The position numbers and the translations under genes were made by a program. The notes under the pieces are model-generated. The model did no database searches. It saw nothing but the letters and a program-made list of their open reading frames with translations, and had not been told where the DNA came from. Shown here one piece after another: positions 25,435 through 36,762 of a stretch of DNA of 64,000 bases. The stretch lies in assembly GCF_038396675.1 (NCBI RefSeq), contig NC_088930.1, positions 35,584,001 through 35,648,000 of the forward strand. Direction: 5' to 3'. Position 1 is the first letter of the stretch. Each line of letters opens with the position of its first letter. This stretch comes from Hydra vulgaris (taxonomy: Eukaryota; Cnidaria; Hydrozoa; Anthoathecata; Hydridae).

Positions 25435-25995
25435 TTTGCACTTATGCAAGTTTACATCTACGGCAGTTTGCACTAATGTAGATTGGCTGTCATGAAATTT
25501 GCACATAATCAGTCGTCCTCAATTTTATACTAAATGCTAATGCGTGAATTATTGTTAGACATGAAGTGCCATAACTCATAAAATACAAAATAAAAAATAA
25601 TTCAAATTATATCTTAAAGAACATATATTTCTTTATCAGTATAATATTTATTTAAAAGCTTTTTTTTAACACATAAATACTGTATTCTTATTTTCTACAA
25701 TATGCGTGAACTGATTTATGTGCGTTGAAAAAATTAGCAAAAAGTTAGCATAAGTGCGGTAAAAGAAATTCTTTCAGAACACTTATGCCAATTAGCACTT
25801 ATGCCAGTATGCTTAAAACTGCTCTGCACTTATTACAGTTCACACTTATGCCAATGTTTGCAAATTTTATTGGAGCACTTGTGCTAGCTCGTACTAATAC
25901 CGATTCACACTTATGAGACCCAATGATGCTAATTCGCACTTATGCCAATTTTTAGAAATTCTTTAAGCGCACTTATACCATTTGCACTTATATAA
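25435..25995. repeat. Cluster of GCACTTATGCCAATT-like motifs
   Basis: At least ten variants of (G/C)(A/C)ACTTATGCCA occur, for example at 25438, 25779, 25795, 25841, 25907, 25936, 25969 and 25984, plus an inverse copy GCATAAGTGC at 25748. Spacing is irregular (16 to 66 bp). There is no coding. It could be an eroded minisatellite or a protein-binding array. Confidence 0.75.
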
Positions 25996-26289
25996 GTTAT
26001 TACTTCACACATTTTTTTAGTACCTAGATGGTTAAAACTGCTGCTGTGAATTGGGCGCTCAACAGTGAAATTAAATAATTAACTTCAAAAATTCGCAGTT
26101 TATAATAAAAGTGTCGGCTATTAAGCCATGCAATCAAAATTATATGACAATTCTACGCACCACTTGGACTTTTTGCTTGTATTTGTGTTGAAAAAGTATA
26201 TATTTGTAATAAATTATAACAAAGACCTATAGTTGTAAGGTAACTCGCAGAAGATTAAGTTAGTCTTTTTATCGATTTTTTCGATTTCG

Positions 26290-28536
26290 ATCTTTCCGAT
26301 TTTTATCCTATCGCAAAAATGCATATATAATGCCCAAAATGAACGGGAAAAAATAATTAAAACACGTTTAATAACCGACACTTCTATTAGTCATTTTTAT
26401 AAGCTTCTATCCTGTGTTAACTGGGACACCCTAAAACTAAATCTAAACGCCAATAAAGCGTATGATATTTTTCTAACAGAGTTTCTTAATCTTTATAACA
26501 AGGCATTCCCAGAAGTTACTAAAGTAATCAAAACAAAAACACTTTTAAACCCTTGGATCACGAAGGGCATTCTTAAATTTTCAAAAAAAAAACAACGCTT
26601 ATATAACAAGTTTCTTAAAAAAAGAACTCTTAAAAATGAATCTACCTATAAAAACTATAAACGGCTATTTGAGTCAATTTTAAAACGCTCAAAGAAACGT
26701 TACTATTCTGAACAATTAATAAAGCACAAAAATGATTCTAAAAAAACTTGGCATATTATTAAGGAGGTAATTGGAGAAAAAAACTTATACAGAAATTTAC
26801 TTCCTCTAAATCTTAAATTTAATAACAAACAAATTGTAAATAAATCCTTAGTCGCTGAAACACTTAACCAGTTTTTTGTAAATATAGGTCCTACTTTATC
26901 ATCTAATATAGCAACTACTCAATCACACTTTAGTTCGTACTTAACCTCAACCAACCTTAATGTTATGTCTAATTATAAACTTACAGAAAAAGAATTACTA
27001 GACGCAGTCTCTTTATTAAAACCCAATAAAAGTTTAGGATTTGATGATATAGGTAGTAATGTCATTATCAAATCAATAAAACAAATTACAATTCCATTAC
27101 TACATATTTTTAATTTATCTCTAAAACAAGGCGTTTTTCCAGATAACCTAAAAATTGCAAAAGTCATTCCAGTGTTAAAATCAGGTGATCCTTCCGATGT
27201 TACGAATTATAGACCAATCTCAATTCTTTCTTGTTTTTCTAAAATATTAGAGCGGGTTATGTATAATAGACTATATTCCTTTTTAAATGTTAATAATATT
27301 CTTTTTCATAAACAGTTTGGATTTAAATCTGGTCATTCAACTGATCATGCAATCACTCACCTTGTTCATGATATATTTAAAGGGTTTGATGAAGACAAGT
27401 ATACCCTAGGTGTATTTATCGATTTAAGTAAAGCTTTTGACACTGTCAATCATCAAATCCTTCTATCCAAACTGAAAAGTTATGGTATAATAAATACTAA
27501 TTTGTCCTGGTTTGATAGTTACTTGTCTAATAGAAAGCAGTTTATTTCATATGATAGCGGAAAAACGGAATATAAGTCAATCACCTGTGGTGTTCCTCAA
27601 GGATCAATTTTAGGACCACTTTTATTTCTCGTTTATATTAACGACTTATATAAATTTTCTAACATTTTAAACTTAATTTTGTTTGCAGATGATACAAACT
27701 TGTTTTATTCTAGTAAAGATATCAGTAAATTATTTCAAACAGTAAACAAAGAACTTGAAAAATTAACCCAATGGTTCAAATCAAACAAACTATCTTTGAA
27801 CATCAATAAATCTAAATACACTTTGTTCCATCGTCTTCATAAAAAACAAGATATTCCATTAAAACTTCCTGATCTTTTTATTGATAACGCATTATTAAAA
27901 AGAGAGCAATCAATAAAATTTTTAGGTGTGGTTCTGGATGAAAATTTAACCTGGAGGGACCACATAGGTCTAATTGAAAATAAAATATCAAAAAATATAG
28001 GTGTTTTGTATAAAGCCAAGCAATTTTTAAATCTATCTTGTTTAAAAAACTTATATTTTTCTTTAATTCATTGCTACTTAAATTATGCAAACGTTGCTTG
28101 GTGCAGCACAAACGCAACAAAAGTAAAAAAACTGTTTAGTAAACAAAAACAGGCTATAAGGATAATTACAAACGTAGACCGTTTCTCTCACACTCAAACA
28201 TTATTTAATAAACTTAATATTCTAAATGTATATAAACTAAACCTTTACCATATTCTTATCTCCATGTTTAAACTTGATAAAAAAATATCACCAATGTTAT
28301 TTAATTCACTTTTTGAAAAAATAAACCACATATACCCTACCAGATTTTCAAAAAACAATTACATTCAATCCAAAACACATTATTCAGCAACCAAATTCTC
28401 AATTGCTAACCGAGGTCCTAAGCTGTGGAATACAATATTAAATAATGAGCTGAAATCTAATTATTCTTTAAACCAGTTTAAAACAAAACTTAAGCAATTA
28501 CTGATGATACATGAAAATGAATTAAAGTTCTTCTAA
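26290..28536 (+). CDS. LINE reverse transcriptase (CR1-like), partial ORF
   Basis: The frame is open from about 26290 through 28536 without a stop, although the first ATG is at 26965; the absence of an upstream start reflects loss of the endonuclease part. Visible in order: the linker WDTLKLNLNANKAYDIFL, ESILKRSKKRYYSEQLIKHK, RT motif KPNKSLGFDDI, VIPVLKSGDPSDVTNYRPIS, VFIDLSKAFDTVNHQILL with catalytic Asp, GVPQGSILGPLLFLVYINDL, and FADDTNLFYSSKD with the catalytic pair intact. Then come KLSLNINKSKYTLF, FLGVVLDENLTWRDHI and the C-terminal region to KLKQLLMIHENELKFF. By family it reverse-transcribes its own RNA at a nicked target. The RT domain looks undamaged, so this is a young copy, but without the endonuclease it cannot move itself. 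Confidence 0.92.
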   Translation: MFPIFILSQKCIYNAQNEREKIIKTRLITDTSISHFYKLLSCVNWDTLKLNLNANKAYDIFLTEFLNLYNKAFPEVTKVIKTKTLLNPWITKGILKFSKKKQRLYNKFLKKRTLKNESTYKNYKRLFESILKRSKKRYYSEQLIKHKNDSKKTWHIIKEVIGEKNLYRNLLPLNLKFNNKQIVNKSLVAETLNQFFVNIGPTLSSNIATTQSHFSSYLTSTNLNVMSNYKLTEKELLDAVSLLKPNKSLGFDDIGSNVIIKSIKQITIPLLHIFNLSLKQGVFPDNLKIAKVIPVLKSGDPSDVTNYRPISILSCFSKILERVMYNRLYSFLNVNNILFHKQFGFKSGHSTDHAITHLVHDIFKGFDEDKYTLGVFIDLSKAFDTVNHQILLSKLKSYGIINTNLSWFDSYLSNRKQFISYDSGKTEYKSITCGVPQGSILGPLLFLVYINDLYKFSNILNLILFADDTNLFYSSKDISKLFQTVNKELEKLTQWFKSNKLSLNINKSKYTLFHRLHKKQDIPLKLPDLFIDNALLKREQSIKFLGVVLDENLTWRDHIGLIENKISKNIGVLYKAKQFLNLSCLKNLYFSLIHCYLNYANVAWCSTNATKVKKLFSKQKQAIRIITNVDRFSHTQTLFNKLNILNVYKLNLYHILISMFKLDKKISPMLFNSLFEKINHIYPTRFSKNNYIQSKTHYSATKFSIANRGPKLWNTILNNELKSNYSLNQFKTKLKQLLMIHENELKFF

Positions 28537-29040
28537 AAAGCTTTTTAAACTAGCAAACAAAAACAAAAATTAACCTACTAATTACTCTTTAATATTATAT
28601 TTAATATTCTAAACAATAGTCTGCTATTGTAAATGTATTTCTTATCTTATAAGTTTTGAATTTACAAACGATTTTTTTAAGTTTTATTATTTGAAATACT
28701 AATTACTAAAAATATTGTAAAATTTTATAATTTCAATTTTTATTAAAAAAAGTTATTGTAAATTCTTCTTGTAATATTAATACTTATATATCATCTTATT
28801 TTACTAATCAGTTCTTAAATATAAATACTCTTTGAATTACTAAATATTTTAAACGTTATATATTTTATTTTTTGCATTTTGTTAAAACATTTTATTTGAT
28901 GAATATGCATTTTTTTGGGGGGGGCTTAATGATAAGATGAATTTTGTCTTCTTCAAGCCCCAGTCATGTAAATATTTGTTTTTATAAATTACCCCCAGTC
29001 ATGTAAATATTTGTTTTTATAAAAAAAAAAAAAAAAAAAA
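26290..29040 (+). mobile_element. CR1-like LINE copy, 5'-truncated, with poly-A tail
   Basis: The long RT reading frame (26290-28536) is followed by a 480-bp 3' UTR. It contains a GC-rich hairpin, GGGGGGGCTT to AAGCCCC, at 28917-28961. A tail phrase CAGTCATGTAAATATTTG is present twice (28961 and 28991), and the copy ends in a run of about 20 A at 29022-29040. The endonuclease domain is missing, so this is a 5'-truncated insertion. The 5' boundary is approximate. Confidence 0.85.
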
Positions 29041-29985
29041 ATCGAGAGCTATAAGAAAAGGTTTAAAAAACAAATTTATAAAACACACATAAACGTTTAG
29101 AGGCCTCCAATACAAAAAATATTATTAGGTTGTTCACTTTATTTTAATTAGAACTCCTGTAATTGCAAATTCAATAATTCAAAAGATCATTTAAATCGAA
29201 AAAATTCTTCGGTCTCTTTAAGGTTTAATCTTTAAGATTGAACTACTATGGTTTAAAAAACTCTTGTATATTTAGGATATTTTAAGATCCTTTGAGAATT
29301 CAATTTATAAGGAAATGACAGGGTAAGATGGCAAACGTTTTGAAAGCCCTAAGTTATAGTAAAACTATGAGTCATGAAGAATACTTTGTCAGTATGTTCA
29401 ATTTATCATTATGATTGATTGCCTGCACGAATTTTCAGTTTGTAAGTAAACATATTTGAAATAAAAATTAAAAGTTCATAAATATGGCATTTGGTCACGT
29501 AACCAGGGCAAGATGACTTATGTGATTTCTGACTCCAATTTTATAAAAATTTAAAAGCTATTAACTAATTTAACTAAAGAAACACAAAATTGCAATAAAA
29601 AAACACACACAAAAAAAAAAAAAACACGTCGAAAAAATGTATTCGAAAAAAATTACACCCAAAGATTCCATTTGACACCATTTATTATGATTAACCGAAA
29701 ACAACGTATTTTTTTTTTTAAGCGCAAAAAGTAAACTTATGCGTATAAAATTGCATAAATAATATAAAAAAAAAAACCAATTGGTGTTTTAAAATACAAT
29801 GTATATACAGTTTTGTTTTCACCTATTTTGAAGTTTTTTTGTTGAGTTGCTTCATGAAAAGCCATTTAGCCCGACCCACTATCTTACTCCGTTTTCCAGT
29901 TTCTACTTTTTTAAATTATTGACATTAAATGTTTACATTTTATATATATTGATAAAATTGATTTTGTTAATTATTAGATTTTTCA
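29041..29985. other. Non-coding AT-rich stretch
   Basis: No gene seen. Related phrases AGGGTAAGATGGC (29320), AGGGCAAGATGAC (29506) and an inverse-strand GGAGTAAGATAGT (29881-29893) may be ends of a decayed element. Confidence 0.4.
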
Positions 29986-29989
29986 GTTT

Positions 29990-30185
29990 TCTTTTGAGAG
30001 TAATAAGATTAAACCAGATATTTAGGTTCTCAAGGTCATCGTTCACCGTTTCATAGTCTTTGATTGAAGGCGATGAGTAAAATAAATTTGTGTCATCAGC
30101 TAACATAACGCCTCAAGATTTTTAGAGGATTCTGGAAGATCGTAATATAAACTATTAATAAAGAAGGACCAAAAATGGCATTTTA
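29990..30185 (-). pseudogene. LINE RT active-site fragment
   Basis: The minus strand reads AIFGPSLLIVYI, then after frame shifts LPESSKNLEAL, then MLADDTNLFYSSPSIKDYET and NDDLENLNIWFN. This is the GxxLGPLLF to FADDTNLF region of a LINE RT. The catalytic Asp pair is kept. Only about 65 codons remain, so this is a short relic of a family different from the neighbouring LINEs. Confidence 0.65.
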
Positions 30186-32160
30186 TTTCAAGTAAATTTG
30201 AATATTTAATTTCGTTCAAAATAACACAGGCGATTTTAAAGCTAATAAAGGATTGAATTTTTATCCCATATTTTTCCGTATTTTTGAAGTGTTGTGTTAC
30301 TAATTGTTCTAATAATTATCAAAACGACACAAATTAATGTGCTGTTTACAAACATAATTTTTTGTGCCTGTAAACAGCATATAGTTTTTATTATTGGTGA
30401 ATTGGTAAAAATATTTATGCGTTATATGATATTAACTATATTATAACTTGTTTCCTTTTTAGCTTCATTTAATTTAGAAAAGTTGTATTTTTTTTATTTT
30501 TGATTATACTATAAAACAAATGACGATCTTTGCTAGACAGGTTGAAATATTAGGTAATGATATAAAATGAGTACGTGGCTTTGGTTTTACTCTAACTAAT
30601 TACATCACAAACAAAAGATTGCTTTGAAACACTTTATTATAAGTATTTAACCGAAGAAAATAAAAAATGAAACAGAGATAGGGGGTGTTTTTGTTCGGAC
30701 GATCCTATAATAAGAAATAAAATTCCACAATAACCAGAGGTGTGCAACATAAAACATTTTTTATAACAAAAAATAGTTTTCGTAATTAAAAGAATATATA
30801 ATACACCTACTAATGTAATTGACTCAAAAGAAATATAATTTAAAAAATTATATTTTAAAACAGTATATAGAATATATCGTCTGTTAAAAAAAGAGGAATA
30901 GTTTCGTTTAAAAGGATTAAAACAACATTCTTAAGAAAAAAATTTAGTCGTTTTTAATATTGTTCTATTAAAAATTTAGTGATATATATTGTTTAAAAAA
31001 AATATTCCGTGAATTTATTTTGAATGAGACATTTCAAGAATAAGATTTAGTATGATTATTGCTTATACCCGAAACAAATTTTCAGGTGTTGGCAATGAGA
31101 CATAATAACCGAAGTTAAAATAATAAAAAAAAAATTTAGTAAACTATATAAAATAAAAACAATTAAAAAAGAGAAAAATTAAAATATAGCGTTTAAATAA
31201 TAAAAAACATACAAACTATTAAAGAAGCAAATGGTGTAAAGTACTTTTTTAATATTAAATAAGCAGTCGACAGACTTAAATGTATTCTTGTAAAATTGAC
31301 TATAATTATAGTCAATTTTACATAAATTTTATAAATTTAAATTTAATAAAGTTTTATAAATTTAAATTTAAATACTTTTCATTTATGATTGAAAAATTAT
31401 ATTCTTATTTATTAAAGTAAATTTGAAAAATAACAACATTAAGTTTAAAATAATTAAATATTAATATTATATTATTCAGATCCGCTAGAATTGCGACCTA
31501 ACTTCTATATTGTTTTATTTAATACAATTTTTTTTTAAATAAGATACTTGTTTATAAAAAACCAGTACTGAGTAGCTTTAAAGTTTCTGAGTAAAAAAAT
31601 TTCTGAGTAAATAGCTAATACTCAATAGCTTAAAGCTTCTTAGAAGCTTTAAACTATTGAGGATATAATTCGCACTCGTAATCGAATGGAATATCATTCA
31701 AAATTTCATTAGGAAAAATTTTTTTCGTTAAAATCAATCGAACGGAAACAATAATAGTTAATTTAATGAATAACATTTTGTCTAATTTTTTAATAGGTTT
31801 TGTTTCTTAAAATTTAAGATGTTTTTACCAGATAATACATAATAAAGATAAATATCCCTAACTCCCCTTGCATATCTGCTTCTGTTGGGTGTTCATTGGT
31901 TTGTAGTTTATTTCATACCTTTGGTCCTTTAAGTAAAATCGAAAATTCAGTTGCTGCAAAATAACTCTTAAACTGTATATAGCCCAAAAGTTGTTTTAAG
32001 TGAAAATCTGGTCAAGTGTTCATTCTCATTTATTTTAATTAACCGGTTAAACATTTTAGGAGTAACACATTTAATATTTTTGAACATATGAACAACATGT
32101 GACTTTATATACCACGTTATACAACTTGAACAACAACATGATGACATTATATTTCTTAGC
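30186..32160. other. AT-rich non-coding stretch
   Basis: I see no gene. Short inverted repeats occur: TTGACTATAATTATAGTCAA around 31296-31315 is a perfect palindrome, and AAAGCTTCTTAGAAGCTTT near 31632-31650 another. Confidence 0.45.
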
Positions 32161-32219
32161 CCTACCCTCACTGGCCTTCAAAAGCTTATAAATACATGTA
32201 ATATATTAACAAAAAAAGC

Positions 32220-32525
32220 TGCCTAAAATGGAATGCTGACAAAAGTGAATTCTTTCTCACCGGAAAAAAGAAAATTAAAAACTCCACAATAACAATTAAA
32301 AGCCAATAAATAAAAATTCATGATAAACTTAGTCATTTAGGCTTTACATGGGATACAAAGAATTCACCTATAGTCTTACTTAATTGTTTAAATATTGATT
32401 GCCGAATAACCAATTTCCGGGCAATAATCCAAACTTTTATTCAATTTGGAATCCGTTTTGCTCACCCAAGTTCTATTGTCCAGATATATATAACTTTAGC
32501 ATACACTTTTTATATAGTATTTTTT
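32220..32525 (+). pseudogene. Non-LTR retrotransposon fragment (RT thumb region)
   Basis: One plus-strand frame reads WNADKSEFFLTGKKKIKN. After a single stop it continues as DKLSHLGFTWDTKNSP, NCLNIDCRITNFRAIIQTFI and FGIRFAHPSSIVQIYITLAY. The KSEFF, then LGFTWD, then helix-rich order matches the region just after the RT active site of non-LTR retrotransposons. No RT catalytic box is visible upstream. Confidence 0.55.
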
Positions 32526-32689
32526 AGTAATTTCATGACAAATTTCGCTCTAAGCAATTAAGCATGGCGTAGAAGTTTTATGCTTACAAATTTACAAAAA
32601 AACAAAATTTTTTTATCATTATAAGCATTAAATAGATTCTTATCATCAGCTTAGGGTAACCTGTTGCCTAATAATTAATAACCTGTGTG

Positions 32690-33205
32690 CAGTGACGGAT
32701 TCAGGATTTTTTGGTGTTTGAGCAAATTCAAAACATTTTTATGTTTATACTTATTTCAAACAATGATGCTTTGCAAAAAAACTGCTATGATTGGAGTCTG
32801 GGAACAAAAAAACTCATTGACTTCATTGATAATTTTCATTTACTCGACTAGAATATTTGTTTACTAGTCGAGAAAGAAACATTATAATAGCAGAGCTAAT
32901 CGAGACGAGTTCCCCTCGTACCGAAGTACTACTCAAACGCTAAGTAGGCGCAGCCGGGAATTGAACCTGCAATCCTGTTGCTACGCTTAATAATTATTCC
33001 GAACTTTATAGCAGCACTTTAACCAACTGAGCTATCTTAACTCAGTTGGTTAAAACGCTGTTCCTTTGGTTGGTTAAAGCATTGCTTCCCCCACATTTCA
33101 AACGCGGGGGTCAAAAAGTTGATAAAATATTTTTTGCACTGTTCTCAACTAGACTTATATTTATTGATAAATTTTAAGTTTCATAGTATTATAAATCCGT
33201 CACTG
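32690..33205. mobile_element. hAT-type non-autonomous element, 516 bp, perfect 8-bp TSD
   Basis: CAGTGACGGATT at 32690 is mirrored perfectly by AATCCGTCACTG ending at 33205. Identical 8-bp sequences CCTGTGTG flank it at 32682-32689 and 33206-33213. An 8-bp duplication with short CAGTG-type ends is the hAT signature. Inside are a hairpin (CTCGACTAG near 32839 and its inverse) and a tRNA-derived segment. There is no transposase. Confidence 0.92.
32945..33046 (-). other. tRNA-derived sequence with perfect A and B boxes (SINE head-like)
   Basis: On the minus strand TAGCTCAGTTGG (33034-33023) is a consensus pol III A box and GGTTCAATTCC (32967-32957) a consensus B box, about 55 bp apart. The putative acceptor strands (GTTAAGA and CTGCGCC) do not pair and the T stem is poor, so a functional tRNA is unlikely. 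A second inverted piece of the same phrase (AACTCAGTTGGTTAAA) starts at 33039 on the plus strand. It sits within the hAT-type element. Confidence 0.6.
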
Positions 33206-33363
33206 CCTGTGTGTATCATTCGTATCAAAATGGTTAGGGTAACCTGTGGAAAAGTGATAAATGGAGAAAAAGTGAGAAATTAGCAGGATTGTTTTGTTGA
33301 CGCTAATTTTGATTTTGCCTTCGCGTTTAAAAATGAATTTCTTAAAGTTTGACATTAAAAAGG

Positions 33364-33391
33364 ATTTTTTTTTTTTTTTTTTTTTTTTTTT
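33364..33391. repeat. Poly-T run
   Basis: About 28 consecutive T residues. This may be the A-tail of a minus-strand retroposed sequence, but no body is recognisable. Confidence 0.8.
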
Positions 33392-33797
33392 GTTAATTTT
33401 CTTTTCATTTTGTCGTAAAAAATTAAAGTTTATAAAATAACATAAATGATAAAACAAATGGCTGGAGAAAGAAGAAAACGTCAGTTTGTCTTATCACCAA
33501 GCCACATTATGGCTTCATTACAGGTGGTTTTTTACAATAAAATATATAAAATCGTGATAAATGCTTGTGATAAAATATATATATATGTATACACAAAATG
33601 TGTAAAACTACTTTTCATAATTGAGTCCGTAGACAATAAAAAACGCTTTGATTCAAATTTGAACTGATCTAGTGTATTTCTCTTGATAGTAACAATCTGG
33701 GGAAAAAATTTCCACTTATTAGGTCTGCGGTGTTGGACAGAGTATGAATTTAACTTTAATGTAAACTTTGGATGACAAAGTTGTTGTATGAGAATCT

Positions 33798-33876
33798 GAT
33801 AATAATAATAATACCAATAATAATAACAATAATAATAACAATAATAATAACAATAATAATAACAATAATAAAAATT
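33798..33876. repeat. 12-bp AAT-rich microsatellite
   Basis: CAATAATAATAA repeated about five times, preceded by plain AAT units. Confidence 0.93.
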
Positions 33877-33914
33877 ATTATGATTGTTACTATCTATCTT
33901 ATGGAATATTTTAT

Positions 33915-34157
33915 AAGTTTCTAGGAAAGAAACTTACTGTGACCTGGAAAATACATATAATCTCAGCTCACTTGCAACAGTTTATTGAACTTACTGGTCA
34001 TTTTCTTGGACGATACAATGAACAAGCATCTGAATCGGCTCATTTAAAAATAAAGTCAATAATTGAACGATTTAATGTTTACAAACAATTTCAAAGCACT
34101 TTCTTAAAAGAATTGCTGAATCGTTCAGCAGTACTAATTTATAGATTAGAAAGTTGA
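33915..34157 (+). pseudogene. Second fragment of the unnamed repetitive protein
   Basis: The frame reads VTWKIHIISAHLQQFIEL, LGRYNEQASESAHLKIKSII and ends RSAVLIYRLES at 34157. It aligns with the minus-strand fragment at 10874-11065 (VTWKVHIV, LGSYAEQTGEAVHSAF). The fragment starts abruptly and has no upstream partner, so it is a truncated copy. The shared pattern is W-K-hydrophobic-H, then Y-x-E-Q-A/T-x-E-S/A-x-H. Function unknown to me. Confidence 0.55.
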
Positions 34158-34333
34158 GATATTTTGATTTATGTTTATAAATTTAAAACATTGGATACAA
34201 ATATTTTTTGAAATTTGTACCTAACAGTATAAAAAAATATAAGTATTTTCTAACATTAGCATTTTGTAACATGAATAGTTAATCAAGTATATGAGTTAGG
34301 TTAATAGTTATTAAAACGTCTTTTTAAAAGAAT

Positions 34334-34860
34334 TTGACATTTTTTCGCCCCTTAAAAAAAAAGTTCTACTCCATTGCAAGACCGAAGACAACTTTTTTAG
34401 TGTTTGAGATAGCTAACTTCCAGACATGGTGGACAATCCAAACATTGATATTTTCATGTTTATGTAAAATAAGGATACTTTGCAAAATATGTGATGATTG
34501 GAGCTTGGGAACAAACCACTAAACGTTAGCCCCCTGCCCATAACTCAAACACAACTAGTTTTTTTTTTTTAATTTCAATATTATTAACTCAGTTTAAATT
34601 CATCAACAAATTTCAAGTTTTATAGAATAATCTCTTAGTGTTCCGTTGTTATGACCTTGCCCCCTCAAATTGAGGGAGATTCAAACTTTAGATGGTCGTA
34701 ATTTTTGTAACTTAAAAATTTACACTTAATAATTAAGTGGAACTTAAAAATTATTGATGAATTAAGACTGAGTTATGGGCATGGGGCTAACGTTTAGGGT
34801 ATTTTTTGTTTCCAAACTCATGATTAACATTAACATTTTAAACTCATGATTAACATTCCA
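34334..34860. repeat. MITE related to 32690 and 50208 elements
   Basis: TAAACGTTAGCCCCxTGCCC starts at 34520 and its inverse ends at 34796. The arms extend outward through GGGAACAAA (34507) and TTTGTTTCC (34807). Flanking phrases (TGATTGGAGCTTGGGAACAA near 34494; CCCTCAAATTGAGGGAG near 34662) recur with small changes at 32780-32810 and at 50230-50460, so these three are members of one family. The outer ends are approximate. Confidence 0.65.
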
Positions 34861-34949
34861 AGTTCTCGAAATTTTTATTCATACTTCGAATATTTATATG
34901 CAAAATTGAAAATATGTTCTTATTCTCACAAAGATATTGAGTATAAAAA

Positions 34950-36700
34950 AATCCAAAGTAAATTTACAAATATGTGAACTGCCAACAACTGATCAATAAC
35001 TCAATAAAAGCTTTACATAATGAAAATGGAAAAGTGACAAATGACCCAAATCAGATTGTAAGTTTACTAAATAACAACATCCAAGATGTGTTTGTCCATG
35101 AAAATAGTATTTGTCCGTGTGAATGACCAGCATTTGCGTCTTAAAGCAATAAAAAATTTGGATTTTAATATGATATCATACAAAGATCTTCTTAATAGAT
35201 TATAACGTTTAAATAGAGAGAAGTCAATCTTAAAAAATTGCGCATATGGATCAGCTCTACCGCTTGCATATATATTTACAGCTTTTATTGTGCTTAATGA
35301 ACTACCTGCTCAGTGGAAATCAGCCAATATTAGTCCTCAATTTAAAAAAGGAAGCGTCGCCGTTGAATTATCGTCCGATTTCAGTCACTTCTGTACCTTG
35401 TAAAATTCTAGAAGGGGTTATGCGAGATTTAATAATGAATTTTCTAAATACAAATAATCTTCTTTCAAAAAACCAACGCAACTTTGTTAAAAAAAAATCT
35501 TGTTCAACCAATCTTATTGAGACATTAGATGCAATCTCGTATTATCTATCTCAAAATATACCTGTTGATGTAATTTACTTAGATTTTGCAAAGACATTTG
35601 ACTCAGTGCCCCATAAAAGACTACTAATAACACTTAAATATTATGGGATTTCTGGTAATTTGTTAAAATGGATTTAAGCATTTCTAAAATATAGAAGACA
35701 AAGAGATGCCATGGGAGATATCGTCTCATCTTGAAAGAGTACATTTAGTGGTGTGCCGCAGGGCTCGTTTATTGGCCCTTTACTATTTATTATTTATATT
35801 AATGATTTGCCTCAGAAATTTGTTAATATTTCGAAAATGTATGCTGATGATGCAAAAGTATTATTAAGGGTTGATTGAGAACCAAGTGTTAACCTATTGC
35901 GAAATGACCTTGATAAAGCTGTCAACTGGTCCAACAAATGGCTATTAAAATTTAATTTTGGGAAGTGTTTGATAGTGCACTTTGGTAAAAATAACCCAAA
36001 AGTACTAATTTTATGAAAAATATACCTTTAAGTACCCCTGTTGCTGAAAAAGATCTTGGCCTAGTATTTATCTCTGACTTGAAATAACTCTATGTGCAAG
36101 TAAAGCAAATGAAGTTTTGGGTATGTTGAGGAACACATTTTTAAGTTTAAATAGTGAATCACTAAAAATTATATGCACAACTTTTGTAAGACCGTTAATT
36201 CAATCTGCTGTATCTGTGTGGTCTCCATGTCTTAAAAATGAAACTAATCTCTTAGAAAAGGTACAGCATCGTGCTACAAGAATGATATCGCCACTAAAAA
36301 AACTATGTTATGAGAAAAGATTAGATAAAATGGGTCTCACTACTTTAGTTGTAAGACGGATTCGGGATGGCTTGATTTAAATGCATAAGTTATTCAATGG
36401 AGCTGAAAAAGTAAATTTAATTAATGAATCTTTGCCTAGAAGTTATCAATAAGCAAAAGGTCATCAAATGAAATATAATCGCGAAATAACCAGTTTTTCG
36501 CCTCGGCATTATTTTTAACAAACGGAGCATCTTTTTACTGGAATTGACTACCTAATGATGTCATTAATGCAATTTCTGTAAATTTTTTTAAAGCTAAACT
36601 TGACATATGGATTTTAAATAATGCAACTATGCTGAATAATGGTATAGCTGTCTAAGTGTACTTGGTGCACTTACCAAATTATCGGTCACAGCTCAAATAT
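34950..36700 (+). pseudogene. LINE reverse transcriptase, second family, decayed
   Basis: Upstream frames read SIKALHNENGKVTNDPNQIV, the linker before the RT. Then come SPLNYRPISVTSVPCKILEG and LDFAKTFDSVPHKRLL with the first Asp. GVPQGSFIGPLLFIIYINDL and KMYADDAKVLL (active-site Asp pair kept) follow. EKDLGLVFISDL, FVRPLIQSAVSVWSPCLKNE and VQHRATRMISPLKKLCYEKR complete the C-terminal part. The SVPHKRL and VxYADD wording differs from the FDTVNH/FADDTN wording of the other LINEs in the window, so this is a separate non-LTR lineage. There are at least eight stops or frame changes. The 3' end near 36700 is approximate. Confidence 0.82.
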
Positions 36701-36762
36701 ATTACTATTAATATTACTAAATAAACATAAAAGGCCCGTTAAGCTAAAAGAAATATATAATA

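Noticed and set aside
32685..32867. 60-codon frame as a gene
   Set aside because: It lies inside the hAT-type MITE whose ends are exact; similar phrases occur in other MITE copies without the frame.
33023..33041. Functional tRNA gene
   Set aside because: A and B boxes are perfect, but acceptor strands do not pair and the T stem is weak, so it is called tRNA-derived.
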